Positions 48,401 to 62,500 of a stretch of 64,000 nt of DNA are shown piece by piece. Below the pieces are notes generated by a model. It searched no databases, was not told where the DNA came from, and saw only the letters and a program-made list of their open reading frames with translations. Within the stretch, counting starts at the first letter, position 1. Each line of letters starts with the position of its first letter. Origin of the DNA: Prinia subflava (Eukaryota > Chordata > Aves > Passeriformes > Cisticolidae); NCBI RefSeq assembly GCF_021018805.1, contig NC_086253.1, forward strand, positions 33,234,083 to 33,298,082, written 5' to 3'. The position numbers were made by a program, and so were the translations under genes.

Positions 48401-51400
48401 AAGCAAAGGTGACAGTTGCCGAAGAGTAGACAGACATGAGTGGGAAAATTATGTCCTGACAAAGGAGTTGGGGTGGAAATAACACACCAGGTAGTTTTCC
48501 ACTTCCCTCTTCTCCCCAGGTCAGCAGTACCATATATATGTATTTTGGAGGTGAGGGGTAGCAGAACAAAAATAAGCTGAATACTGCAGGTATTTATGTA
48601 TGCAAAGAGCTAAACTAGACTGTGGCCTCCTGTTCTGTGATCAGGGAGCTCACTTAGCTCTAGTACCATGAAATTCTCTGAGGAAGTTGTGTCAGAGCCC
48701 TTTTGCCACCACTGTTCAGTTGAATTTTGACTTCTCCAAAGGCGAGAGCCAAGTGTGCCATTCTGCTTCATCCTCGAAGCAAGCATGGTTCAACTTTGCC
48801 TCAACTGCTGAGAAGTGCTGAGCATGCAGATCTGACCCTGTGTGATTGGTACAATGGGACTGCCAGAGCAAAGTCAAATCTCTGGCTACATAGAAGGAGG
48901 AAACAGAAACCTTTGGACTTGCAACAGTGCACTTCAGCACCATTACTTTGGTGTAATAGATTACAGACCTAAGCTGGCAGAAAATCCATTACAAACTTAG
49001 TTAGCAGAACTTAGAGGAAATAAATCATATTTTGAGAGGCACTGCATTTGGAAATGTTTGCAATACCTAATTCTGCATGTTTCAAAAGCCAGTCAAAGCA
49101 TTTATATGAAATATTTGTTTTCTGAAGATATTCAGGATCAAAAAGAAGACATGAAGCAGTAAAATATCTTCATGAACAAAATATTCCTAGGAGGTATGCA
49201 ACGTAATATAAAAACATATTATTCTGTGTAACATACAGGTTTTCAATAGCTGACTATCTTCAGAAATTTAGCATTATTTTTGCAACAAAAAGGATCCCTC
49301 TCAACACAAACATTTCAGGACAACGTAAACAAGTGTCATGACAGGAATAGATCAGGAATAGAAGCAATTTCATCTGCTCCTCTGAGACTGTTATAACAGT
49401 GTGCCCAGGATGAGAAAGATCATGTCTTTGGAAGTGGTCCATGCTTCATTTTATCTACCATTAGTTGGTCACTGCCATCCATTGATAAACCTGTGCCACC
49501 CTAATGCAGAGTGGATCAGGAGAGTCAGATATCCCATGGTAGCTGAACTCTGCTAGACTACAGAGTGGTGTGGCCATCCCAGCCTTTTTACTCCTTTCCT
49601 AGAGCTGAAGGCAGAAGAATTTGAAAAATCCACACAATGGATTTCATGACCTGAATGGAGTATAGGACATATATGCATAAGATCGGTGGATTCTGATGAT
49701 TCCGTAACAAGAGAAAATGGCTTCTAAGACATACAGCAGAAGAAAAAGTGTGCTGGAGGGGTTCCATCAGTAAGTCTCCTCAAAGCCTGTAAGATGGTTC
49801 TCTGAGATCAGAGAGTAGGTAAGGGTACCCTGCCTGGGTAGCAGGAGAAGAATCACTGAGGGGCTTCAGGTCTTGGAGGCATAACTTGCTCCTCATCCAG
49901 CTCTTTTAGAGCTGTCTTGTCCTTCCTGCAGACTCTCTTCTTCCTGATGGCTGAGGGGTCAAGGTGAGATCCAAGAGCTGACAGCTGTTAACAGCTTCTG
50001 TGAGCCAAGGTTGTCAGACTCAGGCTGCCGTGGCTTGCCAAGCAGATGCTCAGTTGCTGTGAACTAACTGCATTTGGGGTTGTAATGGACTCTCTTCAGT
50101 ACTCAAAAGCCACGAGGGCCGGCATGATCACTTCCATATTTCTGTAGTAGCTGTAAGTGATCCAGAAGACAGCTGGGTAAAACTGTAATTATGAAGCTGC
50201 CCATGAGTTGCTAAGTACAGACTGGCACAGACAAAAGGTTCAACTAAATGCATAAGTATCTCCCAGTCATGTTTAAGCTTTGGTGAGTAAAACTTGCATG
50301 TTCCCTACCAATTTTCAAAGCCTCCAAGCTTGGAACAAGAATAACTTAAAGGCACACGGTCTCTCCATGTTAATTTGAAATTATTTGCTTTACACCTGCT
50401 GTTTTAAAAGCTGTATTTTAGTCATGTAAGTTACACTAAGAAATCTTTCAATTAAGTAAGTTTTCTAGAGTAAATGGGTATTAGAACACTTGTGAGGAGT
50501 TGGGCAAAGAGTGGCTTATTTGAAATACAGACTTAAGATTCAGTTCAAATTGTTGGTGGTTCTGTGGGAGGGAGAAAGGGAAAGGGTGTGTGTGAGACAG
50601 GCTTGATCAGATTTGTATTCAAATCAGATAGCCCTGGTGGCAGCACCCTGTGTCAGTGACCACGGTTTTCCACAGGCTATGGGGAAGGCATGCACCCTGG
50701 TTCAGTGTGGTTCAGGCAGACTAAAGGTGCTGTGCCAGGAAGGGCAGAGCACAGAGCAGCTGAGGACAGACAGCTGCATTGTCCACCAGTGCACTGGAGC
50801 AGTTGACATGGAGTCCATGACATCCATGCTCTAATGCCAGTGTGACAGAGGTGACCTGAGCTAGCCCAAAACCTGTCAGCACAGTGTTCTCACAATTTCT
50901 CAGAGAAATTTGAATTAGCAAACTTGAGGCTTCTACCATCTGATATGAGATAATTTTTAACTGAATAGCAGGAGTTGTGAAACTCAGTTTATTGTTGTGA
51001 AACCACTACAATATCTGTACAGTCTAATATCTAGGGTGGTGACAAGCCGGTCTTATGAAAACCTTTTGAATATTCTGTATGGAAACAAATATGGGATCAG
51101 TACAGAGCAAGTGCTCTTGCAACTGCTGGGGCTGCTTCTCCAGTCTTGCTGGGCAGATGCCCAGCTACATACAGGTCTGAGTAGGAATGGAGAGCTCTCC
51201 TTGTGTGTCCCAGGAACCAAGATGGCTAAATATTCTTCAGGGAGTGTTTTACTGCTGTGCAGGCTCTGCATTTAATTGCCTATGATTTCCAGGATTAGAC
51301 CCTAGACTGTGTTCTTGCTGACTTCAGTGATAGCATGACCGCAGCAGGACACCAAGAGCAGCAGCCCTGCAGAGCTCTCTGTGCTACAGCCACAAGAGCA

Positions 51401-52877
51401 GTAGAGTTCTGCATGACACCTGGATTTTAAAAAAGTATCTGTGCTGCACTGACGGTATAGAAACCTACCTATCAGATAAGAGTATGTGATGATTTAAAGG
51501 CTGCAGTGCAGGCAGACAGAGGGAAAAGCGGATAGAGCCTCTTTGTTACACCTGAATTTACTCTTTCTTTAGGAGCCACGAGGTTTAAATTACATCTAAT
51601 ACTGGCAAATAACTTATTTTATATGGCAGTCATCTCTGTGACTTGTAGTATGTAAAAAAAGAATAGCTCACTCAAATGGCAAAGTATAATTTTGAATTAA
51701 ATATTGAGCAACTTTATAAAAAACAAAGTCCAAGAGCATGTAAGAGGTGTGGCGTTTATGTGGTGTATGGAGTGCACTTGTATGCATGGACATTCCTGTG
51801 CTGGCAATGGAGAGGACAGCAAGGAGCAGGGAGGGGTAGGTTTGATTGGATGTGAATAATGGGCTTGATTTCCAAGCTTTTCATCATGAAGCCTCTTCTA
51901 GACTGAAAACTTTCCTGTTCTTCCTGTCTTAAAGCAGATTTCATGGCAAAACAATTCCAAGACTTTGGCTGTCATCCAAACATGCTTGGAGCTGTAGTAT
52001 TTTAACTGATCAGCAGGCTCCTTTAATTTTTTCTGTCATGCTGCCAAGATCTTGCTATATAAAGATAATCCCCAGTTCAGCTTTACCATCTGAAATTACT
52101 TACTAATTAGGAAGCAGTGTTGTAAGAAAAGTAGTGTTTGGCCTTAATGAATCTGAGATATTACAGAAACAAAATTCTGAGTTTTTATATATATTTGAAC
52201 TATATGTATGACTCTTAATAGGAGTTTAACAAATTGATAATAAGTTCTGCCTAAAAATAGCGAGTGACTGATATTTACATAAATTCCTGTAGGCAGTTGG
52301 TAGGGAGACTCTTCCTTGTTTTTTTAAAAAATCTTGTTTATTAAGTCATAGATTATTACACACCTTCATTGTAGGCAATACTAATGTGAGTTTGTGGAAA
52401 GAAAAGCCATCTGATGACAAACTATGTGAAGTGAAGTTCCAAATTGTACCGTCACTACTTTTTAATTCAGACTGCATGAGTCTTGAATTGCTTTCTGTTT
52501 AAGGACAAGGTCCTGAAGCCTTTGTTCATAAAAAGTAACCCGATCGCAGGCAATAGCATTGCTCCTCATAAGCTATATTACCTGCAAGGGCATGATGCAT
52601 ATATCCTGAAATTACAGCAGATTAGTTGGATGGTAAGGTATTGGAGAGTAAATTTTGAAGGTATGTGGGTCTTCTTACTTTGTTTTTGGGGTCATTAAGC
52701 TCAGTTCCCTTGTTCTTCATCATTCAAAGACAGGGAGGAGACAGCATGGTGTGCACAGCCTGGCAGGGCATGGTGCTGGGGGCTGTGCCTATGGACAGTA
52801 TGAGCTTGGACCACCCTGACTGCCTGACAGTGCTGGGCAAATGTTAGATGCTTGCAGAGAAAACAGAAAATTTCCAA

Positions 52878-52879
<2 letters not shown>

Positions 52880-52928
<49 letters not shown>
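52880..52928. repeat. Poly-T run (49 nt)
   Basis: An uninterrupted run of 49 T, the longest homopolymer in the window. Read on the minus strand it would be a poly-A tail for something lying to its right, but no retroposon or processed gene copy is recognisable in 52929-53460. Its exact length is likely to be uncertain. Confidence 0.92.
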
Positions 52929-52929
<1 letters not shown>

Positions 52930-53464
52930 ATGGGTGATGGCAGGAGGGGAGCTCCAGTCACTAAAACAAACAATAGTATAAAAGGATTTGAAATCACTTG
53001 ATGCATGCCTTATTCTGGGTGTGGATTTTACCACCTCCTCTAACTACACTGCTCAGAATCTCAGTGAGTTTTGTGTCTGTTTTGCTCACTGGTTATTTTG
53101 CAAGGCCTTGGGATTTGGTTGTCAATGCATGTTGCAGAAAGCAACAATAATTGAGCAATTGCAGTGATCTTTATTACAGGCATTTACATTTTGACAACTA
53201 CTTGATTGTATAAGTGCCTACATAGTTTCTGTCCTTTTCAGTGATTGACTATGGGGAGACTACATTGCCTTCAATAGGTTGTCTGTACTTTTTGCAAAGC
53301 AGTAATTTGCAAAGCAGCAATAACATGAATTATGTCCATGTCCAAAATTCTTTTGGGCTATCTTTTTTACAGTCCCAGGAAGATAGTGTGCTTGCACTAA
53401 TGTTTCTTCATGGATTGTATCAAAATGGCCTTATAAATGGTATTTGGACATTTGGAAGGTACAG
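52929..53464. other. Unannotated stretch between two T-rich tracts
   Basis: About 535 bp of unique DNA. It has a 12-bp word TTTGCAAAGCAG repeated at 53291-53302 and 53306-53317. No coding homology was recognised on either strand. Confidence 0.55.
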
Positions 53465-53576
53465 CTCTTTTTTTTCTTTTTTTTTTTTTTCTTTTTTTTC
53501 TTTTTTTTTCCTTTTTTTTCTTTTTTTTCTTTTTTTTCCTTTTTTTTTCTTTTTTCTTCTTTTTTCTTTTTTCCTC
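53465..53576. repeat. Pure pyrimidine tract, T6-14 runs punctuated by C
   Basis: 112 bp contain no purine on the plus strand. T-runs, mostly 8 or 9 long, are separated by single C or CC, giving a period near 9 bp; the 3' end decays to T6C units. It is a minisatellite-like T8C repeat. Its translations (poly-Phe plus, poly-Lys minus) are artefacts. Confidence 0.93.
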
Positions 53577-56500
53577 ATCTGGCCGTAACTGTGTCACATT
53601 CAAAAGACAACTGCTGGCCTTCCAATAACAGCAAGGTTCCCACTGTGCATACTTAACAGGGTGACATTTCAGTGCTTACTTTTTAGCAGTGTTGTTACTT
53701 TGCAGATTTTTGTAAACAGTGAATATCAAGTATGTGAGGAAATGCCAACAGTGGCATTGTAGTAACTTGGGAGAATTTTTACCACCTCCAAAGAATAGAG
53801 ATTTTCAGTTCATTATCTTCTTTTTATTCATTAGAACGTTTCTATGTTTTTAGAAAAATAATACCTCTGTTCAAACTGAACAAGACTCCTATTCTGCTAG
53901 TGAGAAATCTGGTTCAGGAAGGATCATTGTATGTATAAACTAAGTTTACTTTTACGTACTTTTACTTCACATCCTGTGGGCTGTGTTTGGCTTCCTTCCC
54001 ATTTTCTTGCCCATCGTCCCCCTGTGTTTTTCAGGTAAATCTCAAATCGGACACATTTTTCCCAGGATCCTGTTGTTCAACTGATAATCTCTGCTGTTCC
54101 TACACTCTGCAGCCCAAAAAAATCTCAGGCCTGTGCCTGCTGTTAAGGAATCCTCTACAAAGTAGTTGAACAAATGTTCAGGGAATGCCATGTAAGATCT
54201 GGAGGACCTCTTATCATTCCAGTGATAATTGAGTTTTTACCCAAATCTTGCATCTGTGAGTCCTTTTGCTACTGTTTTTGTCTTGGCTTTATATGGTCTC
54301 TACTACATCTTCTTGCAGTACTCTGTTGCTTTAACTGGATCACTAAAGGAAAATCATGCTGCTTATTTAACTCAGACTTCTATATTCTATAATTAACTCT
54401 CCCTCAGACTCCAGAAAGTCTTCATGCTGACCAAGAGACTTGTCCATAGTGGATCAGTGTAGGATGGAGGTTTTATCCTGGAAAGAGACTAATTTGAACA
54501 AGTTTCCAATATACCTCAAGGTATTTAAATGACCTTAAATTCCTTAAAAAACAAATCAGCACAAGTGACATCCCTGCATTTACCCTAAAAGTAGTTTATG
54601 GAAGGACAAAAATACATGCCAATTCTGAAAGATTTCCATTCATCAATTTAAAGAAATAGTATTTCTTGGAGTTTAATGCTATTATCCAGGAGGTTTGTAG
54701 TCACAAGGGATAATCTGAGTATGAACTTCAAAATGTGTATCTCCTCATTCAATTTTCATTAATTCTGGAGAGTTTTTCTGTATTTATGCCAGTGCATCTG
54801 ACAGATCCTAACACTAGCTCTTATTTTTACAACTTGAAGGAGTCCCTGGTCTTCTCTTCCCCAGCAGTGTGCATGCAGAAAGCAGAAAAAAAGAGTTTCC
54901 TCCCTCCTCAGATGAACTTTGACCCAATTTGGGCTAAACTTGGGAAGGGCAAGTGCTGCCAAAAGCTGCTGGGGAGCTTCAAGAGGAAGAGGACACAGAA
55001 AGAGCTTTGTGTGACAGTCCAGTGTAAGTCAAAGCTTAGTCACTTATTAGCTCAGCATTGATGACATTAGCCACTCTACATTCACCCTCAGCCTCATTTC
55101 TTCAGATGTTTCATTATTATGGGAGGTTTTTTAATGGAGAAAGATATGATAAAACATCAGCTTCAGCACATAATTATGCTTAAAATAACCAAAAATACCC
55201 AAAGCATAAATTTCTGCCCTACCATAGCTTTTGTCTGAGCAGGGATATTGTAGACCTTCTTCCTGACAGTTAGAAGAATGAATCTCTTTTTGTTTCCTTT
55301 TGTTATGATTATCATATAGAGGTGAATGAGCATGGTTTGTGTTCTGACTCCAGATATACTGTGGGAATCCTAGGAGGTTACAGAGGGCACAAAGCACCAA
55401 AAATAATTCTAGAAATAAGATGGAAATACTTCATTCTCAATGCTGATTTATTTCCCTACTTACTAAAGTAGGGAAAACCCAGGGGTTAAGTTTGTGACAT
55501 TGCTGTGCACTTGAATATAAGATCTGCTAGCTTTGATGCTGTCAACAGTGTGATTCAGGTTGGTGTTCCTGCATAATTTCTGAGGATGTCTGCAAGAAGA
55601 GAAATTCAGGAATTTGCCAAGCTGTGAGTGAGAAGAGCCTAAAAAAAGTAAGTGCTATGGTTGGAACAGGAAGAACCAGTTTTTATTGACTCCTATTGCA
55701 ATCATCTTGGATACTGAATACATTCTACACAATTAAAAAGCCCAAACCTGACAATTACAAAGTAAACTAGAGTACTGACGTTCTGTTTTGAAAAAATGTT
55801 TTATCACTTTTTATGTTCTTTAAGAAAAATACTTGATATTGAGAAATGTGTAGAAGAGAATATATATAGAAGGGGTGGGGTTTAATCTTTTATTTTTTTA
55901 GCTACTACTCAAGAAGTGACTTTAGCACTAAAGGGAGTTATAAAAACTTCAGCTGCAGCAGTTCCATCCTGAGTGGAGCAGCACGGCCAAATCTGGTGAA
56001 GGAGTGTGTTGCCAGGGCACTTAATAACCAGGGCAGACATGGCGAGACTCCCTAGTTTTCTGGATGAAATAAACCATGGCAGTTCTTTTGAGACATTGTG
56101 AAGTCACCAGGGGCCCTTACAAAACTGTGTTGATATGGGATTTTATCTTTGCCACCTTTTGCTGAATTACATCAGAGAAATTTTGCAAGTAATATCTGAC
56201 CTGTTTAATTCAAAATAGAAGTAAAGATTTTTGGTTTTTTCAGGTTTCGTCTCTGATGAGTACGCAGTAGAGTAATAGTGAACACACACATGCTTTTATC
56301 TTGCCACTTTTCATTGAAGTCTTAGTAGTATGCATAGAGGGAGAAACATTTTGGGGGTTAGCTCTTATTCTTGACATTCATTTTGCTGTGTGGACAAATC
56401 AGTGCACTTCTCTTTGCCCTTCTTTCTCAATCTGTGAAATGGAGATACTTCTGCTCTGAGATTTGAGATGGCTGGGCAGTGCTGTTGTGGTCTAAATCCC

Positions 56501-59500
56501 AGAGCAGTTTCAGAAACCTGAAGGAATCAGCCTCACTGTGACTTAGTTGGGAACAGTCCTGGTTTGGTCTAGGTATGTGTCAGCAGAAAAATTGACCTCA
56601 GGAGGGTAAGACTGAAACTGTGACTTTTCTACTAGTGATGATAATGCTGTGAGAAATGCAAGGAAAGATCTGCACTGTTGAAGGAGACGTGCTTTTGGTA
56701 TCATCGAAGATGTGTCTTGTGGTTGCTTCTGTGGTAGTTGAAAGTCTGGAAGGAAATTAGGAAATGCAGTTGTGAAAGAAAAAATATGTTGACCAGAGCA
56801 CTAGGAGACAATTACCCTCTCTCCTAAAAGATAACAGGAATTGACTGTTTTCTTTTATAATTGGAAATAAGATATATTCTATTCCAAAGAGACTTCTTGA
56901 AAGGCTTTTGTTATAGCAACCTCTCCTCAGTCACACTCCAGCTTGCCCTCTGGGCAGCGCTGTAAAGTGTCCATGTTTTTTTTGCAGTCTCACCACTTCC
57001 TATTTTAAGGCTTGGAGGATATGCTCAGAGGAAAAATAGCAGGCAGTACCTGCACTGTGGGAAATTGTCTTTCTGGCACATTGGAGGCTCTTAAGCCCTT
57101 GTACTATTGCTCTTCTTCCTCTCTGCTTTGGAGGGAACAGAATGACTCCAGATTATAATGCCAATTGTATTTTGTTGTTTGGTTGAGTTTTTTTCAAAAC
57201 TACCCTAGCAGCAAAAAGAGATCACCCAAAATCTCTACAGAGGACATTTCATGTACTGTAGGGCTCTTGTCTAATTTGACATGTTACCTGAAAAGTATAA
57301 TCCCAGAGAACACTGATTGGAGTGACAGGAGACTGGTGTCCTCACAAGTCCTTGTTTCTGGCTCTCCATTCCCCATGGAGGCCTTGCAATGACTCCATGC
57401 CAAAGCTTTTGCTGCATTGCTGGTGGCTGATGTAGCTGATATACTCTTATTTCTCTCAGTGGTGTTTGGGGTAGGAAGGAGTCATCAGAGAACTGATGCA
57501 TACAAAGAGTAAAACCGTAGTGGAAAATGGTCACCTTTCAATTTTATGCCATTAGGATTTACAGGATCCCATTAATCACAGTTGTCTGGCTGCTCAGACC
57601 CCAGGAAGTTTCTTAACATACCAGAAGCTTGTGCTGACACAAAATGGGTCAGGACTTCCTCTTCTCTCTGACTGCATCACATGTGTAAGAAGCTGATGAT
57701 TCATTGCAACATGTAGTGGAAGCAGGTGACTTTCCTGAAGTGTCTGTTGCAGATCTGTCTCTGGAAGCTAGTCCCAGAGATACTCCTGTGTTGCACCTCT
57801 GTGCTGATCTGGAGTGGGAAGGGAACTGGGCATCTCTTTTTTGGGTGTTACTATCCCCTCTTTATGTTTGGACTTCTGCTTAGAGCAGGGGAAAAAAGTG
57901 TGATGCCAAGTCTGTGGGTTGTCTTCTTGAAGATGGGGAGTGTTGCCCATGCTGATGCCATGCCTGTAGGAACAGTTGAGTGTGGGAAGGAAGGCTGGGG
58001 TTTGTGCTGGGGTGAGCTGACTGCCACTTCTTAGGGAGAGCAAGCAAGAAAACTACTGCTGGGAGAGAGGAAGTGTGTGCCTTGGGATAAATGACAAGGA
58101 TGAGGGAATACTTACCAAGAGAGGAGACTGGAACAGGGAGCCCTTGGTGTAGAAACAATATCTGTGATCACTGATCAATCATAGCACCTTGGAATAAGGG
58201 AGGAAAAGTTCTCTGTTGACAAAGAGCCAGATTGGAAAAATGTGTGCAGGCTCCACAGTCAGGCGGTTTGTGCTCACAGGCATGGTGGGGCTCCGGGGAA
58301 AGCCAGACTATTTCTCTGCTTCTATCGGACCATTGGCCAAACTACATATTTAGAACAAATAATTTTTAAGTCAGCACCAAGTTTTATAGCCTAGATTTAT
58401 GCAAGGGTCAAGTACTACCCTATCTCCCAGATTCCTGATTTCTGCATTGAGTGTTATTTCTGTTCCTCTTTCAAAATGATGATCAATACTTTAAGAGTCT
58501 GTGCAGTTGTTTTTCAGAGGTGTCCAAACTTTTCTGACCTTACTATAGCACATAGGTGTCTTTTGCTTCTTACTCTGTCATTCCTTGATGATATTGGAAG
58601 CTTTCTCCCTTCCTCCCCCACTCATGTAAATTAGCTGTGCTTATCAGGGTGCTTGAAGCATAGGCAGGGTGGTTGGGGCTCAGGATTGCAGTAGCACCAC
58701 TTAATCCAGTCAGACCTCTGATTCCCCTCACCTTGCACCACAAGAGCTCTCTGAAGCAAAAGCAGTTCCTCCTTAAAGGCAGCTGCTGTATTAGGATATC
58801 TTTGTGTCAACAGAGGACAGCTCAGGACTTCTTGTTTCTTTAACACATTCTTGAATAAATATGCCAGTGCATGTATAAAACTGAATAAACACTATTTTTC
58901 TTGGGCTTTCATAGGGAGCATGGATGAATGTGTGGCTCAAGCACTCACTGTATCAAACTGTTCTCGCATAAAGTGTTTTCCAGCAGCATGGCCATAAAGC
59001 AGCAAAGCTACAAAACATCACGCAGTGAGATGTGGTTAAGTTCATAACTCAGCTGCTCCATCCTTTCTGAAGAAGTGTCAGCGCTATAACTGAGCCTTCA
59101 GTGCTAAATTCTTCTCTCCAGACAGGAAAAGCAGGGAATAGCCCACCTGGAAACAAATTAACCCTAAGAATTTTCCCTTCCCAACTTATTAACGTATAAA
59201 ATCCTTGAACCGACCCTAGCATAGATTTTAACCCAGAAATGAGGGCAGGTACCAAGGAATTAGTGACTTTTACCGCTATTGTTGGATGAATGTGGAAAAT
59301 GATCTGGTTTTGAAGGCAGTGATCTGTAGTGCAGAAATGGGAGAGCTGTTTTTGCATACAATGGTGTGGAGTTATGGACTGGTGGAGTTCCTACTACCAC
59401 GTGCACCTGTGTTAAGGAGAAAGGAAGCACGAAGTATGTACTTATCAGAGTTTGCAGTTAGAAACAGAAAATAATTTCCAGCCCATCCATCATCTTTAAA

Positions 59501-62500
59501 TTACTTTGCAAGCTTCACAAGTTGACAACTCTGCTGTCTGCACAGTGTGGATGTGAGTGGGTAATCATACTAATGAAGAATTAGCAATCCACGCTGAACA
59601 AGAGGGGAGCAGGAGCTATTTGAATACCTTCTTTCAAGATATTACTGTAGCTAACATTTTGTTTCGCTTGTCATGACTTTTTGCTCCTAGCTGAGCTAGT
59701 CAGAAAGTAGGAGACAGACTACTATGTGAGTAGTAAGTAGTAAGGTAAGTCAAAGTTGTGCTTACTCCCTGTGGAGACCACTGGCTTGCTTACAGATGTA
59801 GTTACAACTGTCTTCACTGTTGTGCTCCTCTTTGGTTGTAGCCTGACCAATTGTGTGTGTTGGGTTGTCACAGATCTTAAAACATTTCCTTCCATCTCTT
59901 GTGGGTATTCTCTCTGTTTTTATGTGTTTGTACTGCTGTGTCCCTCAAGGGGTAATGATCAAACACTCTACCACTGTTGAAGTACCACAACTGGCTGAAA
60001 AAATCAGTCTTGCCTTTTATTTTATCCATCTCACCCAAGCCTCAAGTACCCTTCTTCCTGTGCACTGGAGAGTTTTGGCTTGTTTTGTTTAAACAAAATC
60101 CAGGCTTGCATTTTGACCTACCATGGAAAGGAGGTCCTAAATAACTGTTAAGATTGTTAATTGTTTACTTAAATATAACACTACCAGATCAGTCCATCTA
60201 ATTAGTCAGAAGTTTCTGGGACCATCTGTGTTCAGGTCCAGCCTAGCACTGTATTACCCACTCCTGTCTTGCTGAAGGCTTATTACTGATGCTTGTAAAT
60301 AGCTCTGATAGTAAAAGACTGTAGATGTTTGAGATATGGATATCAATATTGTACTCAGAATTCATCAATCAACCTATCTGTAGATGCTTTGTATTAGCTA
60401 TTTCTTAATGAAAACAGAAGTGCAACTCCTGGAAAATGGTAGGAGACTTGAAAACAAATAAGAAAGCTTGCCTGGAATCCTCATGAGTCCAGGGTTCTTG
60501 AGCCTTGCACTGTGTAATACAAGTTGATGCTGATTTTGGATGTGCAAATGAATATGATGTTTCACTGGAAATGAGAGGAACACAAGGTAGCAAAATAAAA
60601 ATATTCAGGTATGCTACTATTACAGCACTTCCACCAAAATAACACTCAGACACTTGGTCTTCCAACAGATGATGTGTGGAAGCAGCACTTTGAAACTTAA
60701 TTTCAAAACTGAGTTGCTGTGTAAGTGAAGCTGGGTAGGGGGCTGGAGAAGAGTAGCCTGTTACAGAAAAGGCTCAGGGTCATTTCATATGTCTTTGGAA
60801 GCCTGGAGGTGATTAAGCTTTGCTTTGGGCTCAGCTCATTACACAGAAGGGAGGATTGCTAGAGAGAACAATTATTGATCTTAACTTCTTCTAGATCTTA
60901 AAAGGCAAAGGAGAAGCTTAGTCTGTCTTCACATAAATTAAGCTTGTAAGCTTTTTAAGGAGAAAACAGTGTGTGTTCTTGAAGGAATTGTGGAGGAGTC
61001 AAATGCATTGACACACAGTATCTGGCATTTGACTACACCTCAAGTCACTGCAAAGTGTGGGATGCTGCAGAGGGAAGACACAATTGGAAGAATTTCCTGG
61101 AATTAGGAATGCTTCTGCTTTTCCCTTCCTGCAGGACAATAGGGTAACCAATTCTCATCTTCTAATGGCCACAAAAGATAATGAATAGCCCTCTTATGGC
61201 TGTGCAGTGGCACTGGCTTGAAACTCAAAATGTTCCTTTTGTTGCTGCCATTGTTCCCTTGAAAATGATCCACACTGAGTTTTGTGCAGCCTGCTATGAG
61301 GAGTCTTGGCTATTCTGTAATGGAAGGGAATAAAGCTAAAGCACAGACTGGGGCACAGGGACTGTATGAGGAGCTACACTGTGCTGTTTTCTGCTGCAAC
61401 AATGAGATGAATGTCCACTGAAGGCTGAGCCTCTCTGACTCCTAGTGACTGCAGAGAGGGAGCTGCATTTGTTGCACTTCTCAGGTTCTGCTTGCTCTGT
61501 GCAACCCTGATGGATAATGAGCTATTCAAAGCCATTTGGACTCATTTGTCTAAGTTAGAGTGTCAGCTCCGGGCTAATCCCGTGAATTAATCATTTTGTA
61601 CCCCTGAGAGCACAAGTGTGGAGATGTCTCTTAATCATTTGGGTGGTGTTTACTCAGTTTATACCTATGCTTTCACTATTTTGCTGTACTGTGTGAAGAT
61701 ACACATGAGCTGCCTGCAGGACCTGGGTGAACTGAAGGGAAAGGTTCTGGAAGCCTTCACTGCACTGGGGTTTTGCACCCAAGGCATGGGGTGGAGGCTT
61801 CATCATGAGAATGATGATTTTCTGTAGCTTGAGAAAAGCTTCTGGATTTTCTTTCCTTGTAACAATGCTTAACCCATCAGTTGCTCATGAAGGTTTTAAT
61901 TCCTGATTTATCTGTCTCACAGTCATGCTTCTGAAAGCCGAATTGGGGCTGATTCCCAGTCCAGATGTGATAGTAGCTTTCTGCAGAGAGAGAAGCAGAG
62001 TAAGGATGGCTCTAAGTAACCGAGTGATGTTGGTTTCAGAAGTCCTTGCTGGCTTGCTCTTTTTGCACAGCCTGGGATTTGGATTACCTAACAGAGGTCA
62101 GCTCAACCCTGATACTGGTTACATACCAGGGTCCCCGACAGGAACCTCAGATAAATGTTGTTTTAAACACTGCATCTTTCAACTTGATCCACGATCTACC
62201 AATGTGATACACAGCCAGTGTTCATTTCTAATCCTTTAAAATAATTTTTGATGCCTAGAGTGACCTGGTCCTGGTGTGGGACTTGTGGAATAACTGTGCT
62301 GGGGTAGCAGTGTAGTGGAGGAAAGGAAAAATGAGATCACGGTGTGACAACAGCATGCAGACTGTCAATCCAGAGATTTGCAACTGAACAAAAAAGGAAG
62401 TAATGATTAATGTATTAAAACAAACTTTCATCAAGTAACAGCTTACCCTGACAATTTCTTCTTCCTAACCAAGATCCAAAGATTTTGCTGTTGCTATTGA

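Larger units (their letters stand above)
41265..52879. other. Unannotated non-coding stretch
   Basis: About 11.6 kb of unique, AT-rich DNA without recognisable exons, RNA genes or transposons. Open frames are at most 110 aa (41796-42128 plus, 45163-45486 minus) and carry no domain. Local structures are a small hairpin at 44152-44175 and a 15-bp tandem duplication at 45412-45440. Confidence 0.6.

Noticed and set aside
53397..53656. Poly-Phe and poly-Lys frames
   Set aside because: Translation of the T8C repeat, not genes.
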